Shown piece after piece: positions 6,775 through 14,718 of a stretch of 18,002 bases of DNA. The stretch's first letter is position 1, and each line of letters starts with the position of its first letter. The notes beneath the pieces were generated by a model. It made no database searches, was not told where the DNA came from, and saw only the letters and a program-made list of their open reading frames with translations. The stretch comes from JAMOQA01 sp964582785. GTDB lineage: Bacteria; Acidobacteriota; Polarisedimenticolia; J045. The position numbers were made by a program, and so were the translations under genes. The stretch is from the NCBI GenBank assembly GCA_964582785.1, contig CAZOTT010000054.1, positions 1 to 18,002 of the forward strand. Direction: 5' to 3'.

Positions 6775-9700
6775 CTACGCCTGCTGCGGCTCCGCCGCGG
6801 GCTCCCGGCGCAGGCGGACGGCCAGGTCATCGAACAGCGTGTAGAGGATCGGCACGTAGACCATCGTCAGGAAGGTGGCGGCGAGCAGTCCGCCGATCGC
6901 CACGATGGCGAGGGGCGCCAGGCGCTCCAGCCCCACCGCCCAGCCGAGGGCGACCGGCACCATCCCGACGACGGTGCTGAACGCGGTCATCAGGATCGGC
7001 CGCGTCCGCACGTGGACCGAGTCGAGCAGGGCCCGGTCCCGGGGCTCCCCCCGCCGCCGGGCCTCGAGGGTGAAGTCGATCAGCAGGATCGAGTTCTTCA
7101 CCACGATGCCCGCCAGCAGGATCACCCCCATCATCGCGGGCATGCACCCGTGCCGGCCGGCCAGCAGCAGCGCCCACACGGAGCCGACCACCCCGAGCGG
7201 GATCGCCGACATGATCGTCACCGGGTGGAGGAAGGAATCGAAGGCGGGGACGAGGGCGAAGTAGAGCAGCACGAGCCCCAGCAGGAGTGCTCCCCCGAGG
7301 CGGCCGAACGACTCGTTCATCTGGCGAATCTCTCCCTCGTGGGACAGGACGTAGCCGGGCGGCAGCCGGAACCCCTCGAGGGCACGCTCCACGTCCTCCT
7401 GCAGGTGGGTGATCGGGCGCGTCCCGCGCCAGGCCTGGACGTCGATCGTCCGCCGCAGGCCCTGGTGGGTGATCTTGGTCGGCACGGGCCGGAAGGAAAT
7501 CTTGCCGAGGGCGGAAAGGGGCACCGTTCCGCGGGCGGTCCTTACCTGGAAGTCGGCGAGCTGCCGCACCCGCTCCCGCTGGTCCGCCCGGAGCTGGATG
7601 ACGAAGGGAATCCCGTACTGGTTGGGCACGCGGAGGGTTGATCCGGGGAGTCCACGCACCGCCACCCCCACCTGCGCCACGAGGGCCGCGGGGGAGATCC
7701 CCATGTCGGCCAGCCGTTCCGGCGAGGAGACGAACACGGCGTCCTCCGTGTCGAGGGACCACGAGCGGCGGATCGAGGTCAGGTCCCGGAGGTTCGCCCG
7801 CAGGCGGCGTTCCACCTCCCGGGCCAGCCGGTCGAGGACGGCCAGGTCGGGCCCCGAGATCATCACGTCCACCGGCGCACGGATCGAGGAGAGGGGCGTG
7901 GCCCCGTACTCGAAGACCTCGAGGGAGGCGAGGCCCGGAATGCGGCGAAACTCGCCCCGGAGCTCGTCGGCGATCTGCCAGATGGAGGCGTCGCGGTGGA
8001 ACCGGTCGACCAGGTGAACCGTGATCGTACCCTCCCGCTCCGTGTGGCCGGAGCCGAAGGAGATGACGGCCGGCTCGGAGCCGAGGGCGGCGGAGACGGA
8101 GACGGTCTCCGGCCGGGACCGGATGATCTTCTCCATCCGGGAGAGGATCCGCTCCGACTCCCGCAGGGAGGTGTTCGGCGCCGCCTCGAACCCGACCATC
8201 AGGATGCCGGTGTCCATCGGGGGCATCAGGTTCCGGCCGACGAGGGGCATCTGGCGCATCGAGACGACGAAGGCCGCGACGCCGATCAGCAGGAAGAGCA
8301 GCCGGTGCCGCAGGCCGAGGGCGGCCAGCCCGCTGTAGAAGTTGCGCAGGGGGATGACGGCCAGGTCGTTCAGGCGCTCGACCAGCCGCTCCAGCCGGTT
8401 CGGGCGCACCGCCGCGGTCTTCCGCAGGATGCGCGGCGCGAAGAGGGGGATCACGGTGACGGAAACGATCCACGAGGAAATCAGCGCGAGGGAAAGGGTG
8501 ACGGTGAAGGGCCGCAGCACGGTCTGCACGTACCCGCCAACGAACATGATCGGCACGAGCACGGCGACGATGGACCAGGTCCCGGAGAGGACGGCCAGCA
8601 TCACCTCCCCCGTCCCGCGGATGACCGCCGGGCGCAGTTCCTCTCCCAGCTCCCGGCGGTGCCGGTCGATGTTCTCGAGGACGACGATCGTGTCGTCGAC
8701 GAGCATCCCGACCGCGATGATCACCGCGGTCAGGGTGACGATGTTGAACTCCATCCCCAGCAGCCACATCGCCACGCAGGTCAGCAGGTAGGTGAAGGGG
8801 ATCGAGATCGCGGTCAGGACCATCGTCCGGAGGTCGCCCAGGAAGAGGAAGATGACGAGGACGGTGAGGATGATCGCGTCCCGCAGGGCCCCCTTCATGT
8901 TGCCGATCGAGAGATCGATCAGGTCGCCCTGGTTGTCCGGGATGGAGAACCGGATGCCGGGGTAGTCGCGCTCGATGGCCGGCAGCTCCCGCAGGACGGC
9001 GGCGATCGTTTCCACCGCGTTCCCCGCGAGGGGTCGCTGCACGTTCAGGGCGATGGACGGTTCTCCGTCACCGTGGTAGGCGCTGCGGGCCTCCACCTCG
9101 CCCGGCCGCACGTCGGCGACGTCCGCCAGGTGCACCTCTCCGCCGGGACGCCGGGCGACGACGATCGACCCGGCCTCTCCCGGCCGGGCGAACCGCCCCT
9201 CCCGCCGGAAGAGGAAGTCGTCCCGCGTCCCGCGCACGCTTCCCACCGGCTGGTTGGCGTCGAACTCGGCCAGGGCCCGGCGCACGTCCGCCGCGGCCAG
9301 TCCCCACCGGGCGAGGCGGTCCCGGTCGAGGCGGACCTCCACCGCCGGCTCGTGCCCCCCGAACACCTCGACGTTCGCCACCTCCGGCAGGGCCAGCAGC
9401 CGGTCCCGCACCGGGTTCTCCGCGACCTGGCGCACCAGGGCCAGGTCCAGGGCGGACCCCGGCGCCGGGCGCATGGCGATCGTCATCACGGCGCGGGTGG
9501 CCGACGAAACCTTGAACAGCATCGGGGGCCGGATCCCCGGCGGGAGCTTCGCCCGGATGCGGTCCAGGGCCGCGCTGACGTCGCTCGCCGCGGCGTCCAG
9601 GTCCTTGGCGTAGCGGAACTCCACGGTCACCGCGGAGACCTCGTCCCGGCTCGTCGAGGTGACGAGGCGGACCAGTTCCAGCCCCTGGACCTCTCCCTCG

Positions 9701-9900
9701 ATCCGCCGCGTGACCTCCGACTCCACGTCCTCCGCCGAGGCCCCGGGCCAGACGGTGACCACGGCGATCTTCGGCCGCTCGGAGTCCGGGAACAGGTTGA
9801 TCGGCAGGCGGAAGAAGGCGATCACGCCCGCCACCGCGGCGAGCAGCACGAGGGATGTCACCAGGGTGGGCCGCTCGAGGTAGCGCTCGACGAGGCTCAT
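6775..9900 (-). CDS. RND efflux pump, inner-membrane transporter subunit
   Basis: A 1041-residue proton-driven transporter of the AcrB/HAE1 kind; the length is typical. The N-terminus (MSLVERYLERPTL) leads into helix 1, then a porter domain with RLPINLFPDSERP and VWPGAS, then a helix block from about 340. Helix 4 carries the paired aspartates Asp402-Asp403 (GMLVDDTIVVLENI), and helix 10 carries Lys935 (AGIVVKNSILLIDF). These are the proton-relay residues of drug-type RND pumps. The large second periplasmic loop is present, and the protein ends in a cytoplasmic tail after LFDDLAVRLRR. ATG 9900 overlaps the stop of the upstream membrane fusion gene as ATGA, so translation is coupled. Substrate cannot be read from the sequence: antibiotics, solvents, bile-like amphiphiles or siderophores are all plausible. 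The large frames on the opposite strand here are GC-driven shadows. Confidence 0.94.
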   Translation of the reverse strand: MSLVERYLERPTLVTSLVLLAAVAGVIAFFRLPINLFPDSERPKIAVVTVWPGASAEDVESEVTRRIEGEVQGLELVRLVTSTSRDEVSAVTVEFRYAKDLDAAASDVSAALDRIRAKLPPGIRPPMLFKVSSATRAVMTIAMRPAPGSALDLALVRQVAENPVRDRLLALPEVANVEVFGGHEPAVEVRLDRDRLARWGLAAADVRRALAEFDANQPVGSVRGTRDDFLFRREGRFARPGEAGSIVVARRPGGEVHLADVADVRPGEVEARSAYHGDGEPSIALNVQRPLAGNAVETIAAVLRELPAIERDYPGIRFSIPDNQGDLIDLSIGNMKGALRDAIILTVLVIFLFLGDLRTMVLTAISIPFTYLLTCVAMWLLGMEFNIVTLTAVIIAVGMLVDDTIVVLENIDRHRRELGEELRPAVIRGTGEVMLAVLSGTWSIVAVLVPIMFVGGYVQTVLRPFTVTLSLALISSWIVSVTVIPLFAPRILRKTAAVRPNRLERLVERLNDLAVIPLRNFYSGLAALGLRHRLLFLLIGVAAFVVSMRQMPLVGRNLMPPMDTGILMVGFEAAPNTSLRESERILSRMEKIIRSRPETVSVSAALGSEPAVISFGSGHTEREGTITVHLVDRFHRDASIWQIADELRGEFRRIPGLASLEVFEYGATPLSSIRAPVDVMISGPDLAVLDRLAREVERRLRANLRDLTSIRRSWSLDTEDAVFVSSPERLADMGISPAALVAQVGVAVRGLPGSTLRVPNQYGIPFVIQLRADQRERVRQLADFQVRTARGTVPLSALGKISFRPVPTKITHQGLRRTIDVQAWRGTRPITHLQEDVERALEGFRLPPGYVLSHEGEIRQMNESFGRLGGALLLGLVLLYFALVPAFDSFLHPVTIMSAIPLGVVGSVWALLLAGRHGCMPAMMGVILLAGIVVKNSILLIDFTLEARRRGEPRDRALLDSVHVRTRPILMTAFSTVVGMVPVALGWAVGLERLAPLAIVAIGGLLAATFLTMVYVPILYTLFDDLAVRLRREPAAEPQQA

Positions 9901-11078
9901 CGCTCCACCTCGCTCACGGCCGTGCCGGGACCGAGCAGCGCGAGCTGCGACGGGCGGCCCACGACCACCGGCGTGCCCGGGGCCAGCTCGCCCTCCCGCG
10001 GCCGCACGACGGCCCGGTCCCGCCCCCGGACCGCCACCGTGACGGGGAGGGGACGCACGTGGCCGTCCCTGACGGGAAAGACGAACGTCCCCCGCCCGTT
10101 TTCCAGCAGCGCGGCCAGGGGAACCACCGGCCCCGTGGCGGTCGCGACGACCAGGTCCACCCCGCAGGTGCCACCGGGCACGAGGGTGGCCGGGGGCCGC
10201 GGGATGTCCGCCTCCACGGTCCCCAGGCGGTCCGGCCCCACGGCCGGGAAGACCCGGGCCAGGGGCACCTCGACCGGATCCCCCCCCGGCGGGACGATCC
10301 GGACGGGGTTCCCCGGCGACAGCCGGGAGAGCAGTTCTTCCGGGACCGGGACGCGGACCCGGACCCCCCCGTCCCGCACCAGGCGCAGCAGGGGGCGTCC
10401 GGGAACCGCCAGGTCCCCCGGATCGGCCAGCCGGGCCGACACCCGCCCGTCGAAGGGCGCCGTCAGCCGCGCGTAACCCAGGCGGGTGCGCACCCGGGCG
10501 AGATTGCGCTCGGCGGCCACGCGGCGCGCCCGGGCCGCTTCCCGGGCCGCCCGGGCCGCTTCCTCCCGGGCACGGGAACGGTCCCACTGTTCCCGGGAGA
10601 TCGCGTCGTTCTCGAACAGGACCCGGTCCCGCCCGGTGGCGTCCCGCTGGACCGCCTCCGCGGTCTCCGCGGCCGCCTCCGCTTCGCGCGCGGCCGCCAC
10701 CTCGGCTTCTGCCGCCGCGACGGCGTCTTCCAGCTCCCGCGCGTCCAGCAGGACCAGCGGATCTCCCCGGTGGACCCGGTCACCCTCCCGGACACGGACC
10801 TCGAGGACGCGGGCCATCACGCGGGGGGCGACCTCGGCCTCGTCGCGTCCTCGGACCCGGCCGAGGAAGTGGCGCGTCGCGGAAACCTTCCCGGAAGCGA
10901 CGGGAACGGTTTCCACGGGGACCGGCGCCGGCTGGAGCAGCGGCGCGGAATCCCGCTCCCGCGCCCGCCGGACGCGCACGGCGGCGAGTCCCGCGACGAC
11001 GATGATCGCGAGCAGGATCCAACCGGCCTTCCGCCACCACCCCGCCCGGGGCCTTTCCGCTTTCCGTGCCTCGCTCAT
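9897..11078 (-). CDS. RND pump membrane fusion protein (periplasmic adaptor)
   Basis: A 393-residue HlyD/AcrA-type adaptor linking the RND pump to the outer-membrane channel. A single N-terminal helix (about 18-35, WILLAIIVVAGLAAV) anchors it; there is no lipobox. Next come the first lipoyl half (GRVRGRDEAEVAPRVMARV followed by REGDRV), an alanine- and arginine-rich coiled-coil hairpin (about 115-195), and the second lipoyl half (ARLTAPFDGRVSARL). Beta-barrel and membrane-proximal segments end at SEVER. Both ends overlap neighbours by ATGA: its start with the TolC-type gene's stop, and its stop with the pump's start. Stoichiometry is thus likely set by coupled translation of one mRNA. Confidence 0.92.
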   Translation of the reverse strand: MSEARKAERPRAGWWRKAGWILLAIIVVAGLAAVRVRRARERDSAPLLQPAPVPVETVPVASGKVSATRHFLGRVRGRDEAEVAPRVMARVLEVRVREGDRVHRGDPLVLLDARELEDAVAAAEAEVAAAREAEAAAETAEAVQRDATGRDRVLFENDAISREQWDRSRAREEAARAAREAARARRVAAERNLARVRTRLGYARLTAPFDGRVSARLADPGDLAVPGRPLLRLVRDGGVRVRVPVPEELLSRLSPGNPVRIVPPGGDPVEVPLARVFPAVGPDRLGTVEADIPRPPATLVPGGTCGVDLVVATATGPVVPLAALLENGRGTFVFPVRDGHVRPLPVTVAVRGRDRAVVRPREGELAPGTPVVVGRPSQLALLGPGTAVSEVER

Positions 11079-12856
11079 CGCTCCTCTCCCGCCGAAGCCG
11101 TGTCCCCGTCCAGGACGGGGAAGAGTTCCCGCTCGCAGGTGGCCGACAGACCCTCCGCCGCCGCCAGCAGCTCCGCCCGGGCCTCCACCCGCGCAGCGCG
11201 GGCCTCGGCCCGCCTCGCCTCGGCCCGCAGCAGGTCCTCCACCGTCCCGGCCCCGTTCCGGTAGCGCAGCTGCTCGATGCGGGCCGCCTCGTCCGCGGCC
11301 GCCACCCTCGCGTCGGCGGCGGGGACCGCTTTCCGGGCCGCCGCCAGCCGGGCGAGGGCCGCCTCCAGCCGGGCCCCCGCCGCCAGGCGGGCCGCCCGGG
11401 CCCGCTCCCGGGCGGCGGCCGCGCGGTGGAGTGCGGCCCGGTCCCGCGCCGGCAGGCTGCCCCCCGACCAGGCCGGGATCCGGACCGCGATGCCCACCTG
11501 CCAGGTATCGAGGGAATCGGCGAGGGAGGGGGCATCGTGCCGGGTCCACGCACCCCGGGCGACCAGGTGGGGCAGGCGTTCCCCGCGGGCGGCCCGGGCG
11601 AGGGCGGCGGCCCGGTCCGCGTCGGCCCGGGCCCCCCGCACCGGCGACGAAGTTCCGGCGGCCGCGGCCAGTTCTTCCCGGCCCGGCAGGTCCGCCGCGA
11701 GCACGGCCCGGACGTCCTCCTCCCCGGCCGGGTTCACCTCGAGGGGGCTCCCCGCGGGCCTGCCGAGCAGGGCCACCAGGAGGGCCCGGGCCCGGTCCTC
11801 TCCCGCCTGCGCGGCCGCCTTCCGGGCGGCGACCCCGGCTCGTTCTTCCTCGACCTTGAGCAGGTCGACGCGAGGACGGCGCCCTTCCCGGACCATCAGC
11901 TCGAGCCGGCGCACCGTCTCGTCGAGGAACCGCCCGTACCCGTCCAGGGCCTCCCGGCGGGCCGCGAGGGTCACGACCGCCGCCCAGAGGGCCGCCGCGT
12001 TGGCCCGGGCCTTCCAGCGGCTTCCCGCCGCCAGCGCCTCCGCGCGGACCCGTCCGAGGTCCGCGGCCCGCACCCGGCTGGCGAGGCTCCCGCCCAGCCA
12101 CAGGGGAACCTCGAGTTCCGCGCCCCAGTGCCGCTGGTTGCGGTCGAAGGGCAGCCCGTGGAAGCCGGCGGGACCGGCATCCGCGAACAGCTCCCGGGAC
12201 ATCGGGCGCAGGATCGTGTCGTCGTTCAGGCGTCCCGCGTTGCCCACCAGGTCCAGCCGGCCCCACCGCGCGCCGCGAGCCGCCCGCACCTCCTCCCCCG
12301 CCGCCGCGGCGGCCTCCCGCGCGGCGTGAATGGCGGGAGCGGTCCTGGAGACTTCCCCGAGCAGGTCCGCCAGGGACAGGCCCGCAACGGGCCTGCCGGT
12401 CCCCGCGCCGCTCCCGCCTACCTGGCCGGCGGCCGGGGGCGGGACGGTCTGCGCCGCGCCGGGATTCTCGTTCCCCGCGGTCGATCCGGTCTTCCCGCCG
12501 GCCGCCTCGCGCGGCACGGCTTCCGCCTCGCCGGGCTTGTCATTCCCTGCGGTCGTTCCGGACCTCTCGCCGCCAGCCTCACCCGGCACCGCTTCCACCG
12601 TAACCGGCTGCCCGCTCCGTGCGGGCGCTCCGGTCCCCTCGCCGTCCGCCTCACCCGGCACGGCTTCCGCCCCGCCGGGCTTGTCATTCCCTGCGGTCGC
12701 TCCGGCCGTTCTCCCGGCGGCCGACAGCGCTGCGATCTCCTGCTCGGGCTTCCCATCCCCGACAACCGCTCCGGCAGTCGGCCCGGCCGCCCACGCCGCG
12801 GGAACGCCGCCCAGTGCCACCGCGGCCAGCACGACCGCCACCCTGCGTCCGCTCAT
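11075..12856 (-). CDS. TolC-family outer-membrane efflux protein with a repetitive N-terminal insert
   Basis: A 593-residue outer-membrane factor forming the exit duct of the tripartite pump. A signal peptide (about 1-24, ending AWA before AGP) is not followed by a lipobox Cys, so it is not lipidated. Residues 41-159 form a low-complexity Gly/Ala/Pro/Glu insert of 24-residue repeats. The TolC fold starts near SLADLLGEVSRTAPAIHAAR and shows the usual internal duplication of long alanine-rich helices; the first half includes VDLLKVEEERAGVAARKAA and the second LRYRNGAGTVEDLLRAEARR. Without the insert the protein would be about 470 residues, normal for the family. ATG 12856 has GGAGG seven bases upstream and overlaps the tetR stop as ATGA. 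Confidence 0.9.
   Translation of the reverse strand: MSGRRVAVVLAAVALGGVPAAWAAGPTAGAVVGDGKPEQEIAALSAAGRTAGATAGNDKPGGAEAVPGEADGEGTGAPARSGQPVTVEAVPGEAGGERSGTTAGNDKPGEAEAVPREAAGGKTGSTAGNENPGAAQTVPPPAAGQVGGSGAGTGRPVAGLSLADLLGEVSRTAPAIHAAREAAAAAGEEVRAARGARWGRLDLVGNAGRLNDDTILRPMSRELFADAGPAGFHGLPFDRNQRHWGAELEVPLWLGGSLASRVRAADLGRVRAEALAAGSRWKARANAAALWAAVVTLAARREALDGYGRFLDETVRRLELMVREGRRPRVDLLKVEEERAGVAARKAAAQAGEDRARALLVALLGRPAGSPLEVNPAGEEDVRAVLAADLPGREELAAAAGTSSPVRGARADADRAAALARAARGERLPHLVARGAWTRHDAPSLADSLDTWQVGIAVRIPAWSGGSLPARDRAALHRAAAARERARAARLAAGARLEAALARLAAARKAVPAADARVAAADEAARIEQLRYRNGAGTVEDLLRAEARRAEARAARVEARAELLAAAEGLSATCERELFPVLDGDTASAGEER
12380..12736 (-). repeat. 72-bp (24-codon) minisatellite inside the TolC-family gene
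   Basis: Four in-frame units at residues 41-64, 65-88, 89-112 and 113-136 (12736-12449) share the pattern TAGNDKPGxAExVPxEAxG; a degenerate fifth runs to about residue 159. Bases that read CCGGGCTTGTCATTCCCTGC on the plus strand recur in two of the units. The predicted segment is disordered, hydrophilic and placed just after the signal peptide, so it should sit at the periplasmic or outer-membrane end of the channel. Copy number may vary between strains. Confidence 0.85.
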
Positions 12857-13494
12857 GGCCTTCCCTCCAGCCCGCCGGTCCCGATCGCCGCGGCCACTAC
12901 CGCCCGGGTCAGGTTCCGCCTTTTCCGTGGACCGGGATCCTTCTGCGGAATCAGCCGGTGGCGGATGGCGAGGGCCGCCGGCAGTCCGAGCAGCAGCAGG
13001 ACCGCGTCCCTGGGCGGCAGGGCGGGGGCCTCCAGCCTTTCCCCGCGCCTGCGCGCCTGGCCCAGGAGGTCTTCCAGCAACGCCAGGTAGGAGGCCAGCA
13101 CGGAGCGCATCCGGTCGACGAGCTCCTCGTCCCGGGTGGCCACGACCTCGGCCAGCAGGAGGATCGGCAGGGAATCCGTCTCGAGGATCACCCGCTGGTG
13201 GTGGGCGAGCACCTTCTCCAGCCGCTCCCGCGGGTCCTTCTCCGTGTCCTCGGCGAGGGCGCGGATCGGTCCCAGCAGCATCTCCTCCAGCCGGTCGACC
13301 AGGCCGGCGAGAAGCGCCTTCTTGCTGGGCCAGTGGCGGTAGATCGCCGCCTCGGTGAAGCCCACCCGCTCGGCGATCCTGCGGATCGTCAGCCCCGCCA
13401 GGCCTCCCTCCCGGACGAGTTCCAGTGTCCGGTCCAGGATCTGCTCCCGGCGATCGGTTCCCTGCCTGCGACGGTCGGTTTCCATGGACGCCAT
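12853..13494 (-). CDS. TetR/AcrR-family transcriptional repressor of the efflux operon
   Basis: 213 residues (210 from the second ATG). The N-terminal helix-turn-helix is clear: RREQILDRTLELVREGGLAGLTIRRIAERVGF, written here in two parts as RREQILDRTLELV and LTIRRIAERVGF, then TEAAIYRHWPSKKALL. The rest is a helical ligand-binding domain whose ligand cannot be predicted. It is the first gene of the operon and overlaps the TolC-type gene by ATGA, so it likely represses itself and the pump through the palindrome at its own start. No Shine-Dalgarno precedes either ATG (13494 or 13485). A predicted -10 box covers the first ATG, which would place the transcript start almost on the second one. A leaderless mRNA translated from 13485 is therefore plausible; I give the longer frame because an in-frame stop blocks any further extension. 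Confidence 0.92.
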   Translation of the reverse strand: MASMETDRRRQGTDRREQILDRTLELVREGGLAGLTIRRIAERVGFTEAAIYRHWPSKKALLAGLVDRLEEMLLGPIRALAEDTEKDPRERLEKVLAHHQRVILETDSLPILLLAEVVATRDEELVDRMRSVLASYLALLEDLLGQARRRGERLEAPALPPRDAVLLLLGLPAALAIRHRLIPQKDPGPRKRRNLTRAVVAAAIGTGGLEGRP

Positions 13495-13521
13495 GTTAGT
13501 GTGCGTTTACTGACATCGCAA
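13493..13521 (-). promoter_or_regulatory. Predicted sigma70-type promoter of the efflux operon, possibly leaderless
   Basis: On the minus strand, TTGCGA (13521-13516) is followed by a 17-nt spacer and TAACAT (13498-13493), each matching consensus at four of six positions. The expected start point, about 7 nt on, falls at 13486-13485, which is the second in-frame ATG of tetR. Weak boxes in GC-rich DNA, but exact spacing and local AT enrichment support it. Confidence 0.45.
13495..13514. promoter_or_regulatory. Palindromic operator, probable TetR binding site
   Basis: A 20-bp imperfect palindrome, GTTAGTGTGC/GTTTACTGAC, with arms GTxAGT and ACTxAC (12 of 20 bases symmetric, centre at 13504/13505). 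It lies between the -35 and -10 boxes and abuts the tetR start codon. This is the usual place for an autoregulatory TetR-family operator. Confidence 0.55.
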
Positions 13522-13723
13522 CGAGCCCGATTTCCTCCCCCGGGCGGTGCGCCGGGAACGAGGGCTGGCGCCTGGCCGGCCCCCCGGGATTGAAGGGGGC
13601 CGCCGCCGCCCGGCGGGAGGTGGCACAGGACCGCCTGGTCGGGACATTCACCGGGGGTTGTGTGCTTCGAGACGACCACCAGCGGCATCCCGACCGAGGG
13701 CAGGCGGCAGGCGCGGCGGCCCG
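13515..13723. other. Non-coding stretch with two hairpins, start of the 1.2-kb gene-free region
   Basis: No frame here has a ribosome site plus a recognisable protein. Two stems are visible: 8 bp at 13577-13584 with 13595-13602 (10-nt loop), and 8 bp at 13637-13644 with 13688-13695 enclosing a 43-nt loop. They could belong to an untranslated RNA or to decayed repeat DNA; I cannot tell which. Confidence 0.4.
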
Positions 13724-14030
13724 CCGGTCGAGCCGGCGAGACGGCCGGAGGCCGTTCCCCTCCGGACTCCGGCCATGCCCGCGGGAAGGCCGGAGGCCGC
13801 GCCCGGCGGATCCCGACCTCACCGAACCGCTGCCACAACCGACGCACCGGTCCCCCGTCCCGAAAACGGGCGGGATAACCGCCCTTCTGGCAGGTCGGGT
13901 GTCGGATAACCGGGCTCCTGGCAGGTTTCCGGGTCTTTTCGGCACCGAAACCTGCCAGAACAGGCTTTATCCCGCACCCGACCTGCCAGATCTCGAGTTA
14001 TCCCACACCCCACCTGCCATTTCGCCCGTT
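13724..14030. repeat. Dispersed intergenic repeat, copy A, with a 31-bp inverted array
   Basis: Three parts. First, a 31-bp block (13724-13754) containing GAGACGGCCGGAGGCCG, identical at 17759-17789. Second, a 36-bp block (13766-13801) found again at 14526-14561. Third, an array of 31-bp units with the form GGGATAAC - 7 variable bases - CTGGCAGGT - CGGGTGT. Two units run forward (anchors at 13872 and 13903) and three run reversed (TTATCC anchors at 13967, 13998 and 14029), all on an exact 31-bp grid within each orientation. The two halves meet around CCGGGTCTTTTCGG and can pair as a long stem in which the variable cores remain unpaired. No protein-coding signal is seen. Confidence 0.85.
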
Positions 14031-14184
14031 ATCCCGCTCCTCCTCCCCACGACCCCCTGGACGGCGGGGGGCCGCCGGGGAAAACCCACCCCCCTTGCGA
14101 TTTTCCCGTTATCCCGCTCTTCCTCCCGACGACGGGTTGGACGGCGGTAGGCCCCTGGAGGAAGCACCTGTGCCGACGCCTCGG
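14025..14184. repeat. Imperfect 80-bp tandem repeat (two copies)
   Basis: 14025-14104 and 14105-14184 both start CCCGTTATCCCGCTC and stay alignable through TGGACGGCGG and the following GGCC segment, diverging in the last 20 bases. The shared start is the same GTTATCC block that ends copy A's array, so this repeat abuts or derives from it. Confidence 0.75.
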
Positions 14185-14409
14185 CAGGGGAAGCAACCAC
14201 GGCGGCGCACCGTCCGAGACGGCCGAGTCCGGCGAGCCATGCGAGACCCGCCCTCGCACTCGCCCCTGCACGGGGCGAAAGCACGCAGAACCAGCCAGAT
14301 CACCGCGGCCGCGAAGCACCGGGAGCGGCGCGCCGCTGGAGACAGCCGACTCCGAAGGCCCCACGGTTCCTCCCCTCCGGTCAGCTTCCCTCCCCGGTCC
14401 GGCACTCGG
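14185..14409. repeat. Degenerate repeat DNA without a gene
   Basis: A 45-bp segment from 14200 matches one from 14313 without gaps at roughly 32 of 45 bases; both contain GAGAC then GCCGA and a CTCC or GTCC. The remainder is GC-rich and shows no ribosome site or protein motif. The open plus-strand frame reaching from 14095 into the lipoprotein gene is not believed, because it runs straight through these repeats. Confidence 0.45.
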
Positions 14410-14561
14410 CTGGCAGCCCGCGAACCGCGAGGCGCGGAGGACCCCGCGACCGCGGCCGGTCCAGCCGGCGAGACGGCCGGAGGCCGCGCCCCTGCGGCCC
14501 CCGTTCCCGGCCCCTGGTGCTCCGAACTCCGGCCATGCCCGCGGGAAGGCCGGAGGCCGCG
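14410..14561. repeat. Partial copy C of the dispersed intergenic repeat
   Basis: 14456-14486 matches the 31-bp block of copies A and B with one difference. Upstream, 14410-14455 is alignable with 17713-17758, so the B-C similarity covers about 75 bp. 14526-14561 equals the second block of copy A (13766-13801) exactly over 36 bp. The 31-bp GATAAC array is missing here. Confidence 0.8.
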
Positions 14562-14620
14562 CTGGCGCCGAACCGGCGGGGGCGGCTCCAGCCCGGGACC
14601 CCGGGGCGATCGGCGGGAGG

Positions 14621-14648
14621 GTGACATCCGGGCGGGGCGTGGTACGAT
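14621..14648 (+). promoter_or_regulatory. Predicted sigma70 promoter of the lipoprotein gene
   Basis: GTGACA (14621-14626, five of six to TTGACA), a 16-nt spacer, then TACGAT (14643-14648, four of six) preceded by TGG, an extended -10 feature. Transcription would begin near 14655, leaving an untranslated leader of about 64 nt before the ATG at 14719. Confidence 0.55.
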
Positions 14649-14718
14649 TCTTCTTCGCCCGGGTCCGCGATGGCCCCGGGCGCCCGTTCGAGACCCGTCC
14701 AAACGGAGGAGAGAACCG

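Noticed and set aside
4275..6980. 901-residue plus-strand open frame opposite the S46 peptidase
   Set aside because: Antisense shadow of a gene with an intact catalytic triad and signal peptide.
7996..10476. 826-residue plus-strand open frame opposite the RND pump
   Set aside because: Its composition mirrors the complement of codons in a clearly recognised pump gene; no motifs or ribosome site of its own.
13614..13700. T-box or other riboswitch suggested by GGTGGCAC and a long stem
   Set aside because: The conserved T-box bulge sequence is not intact, and the downstream genes are an unlinked lipoprotein and, divergently, tetR; no aminoacyl-tRNA or biosynthesis gene follows.
13819..14013. 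Short minus-strand open frame similar in translation to one at 17522-17968
   Set aside because: The similarity is explained by the shared DNA repeat; neither has a ribosome site, and the frame is broken by the inverted arrangement.
13861..14030. CRISPR array
   Set aside because: Periodicity is 31 bp with only 7 variable bases, the units change orientation, and no cas gene is present.
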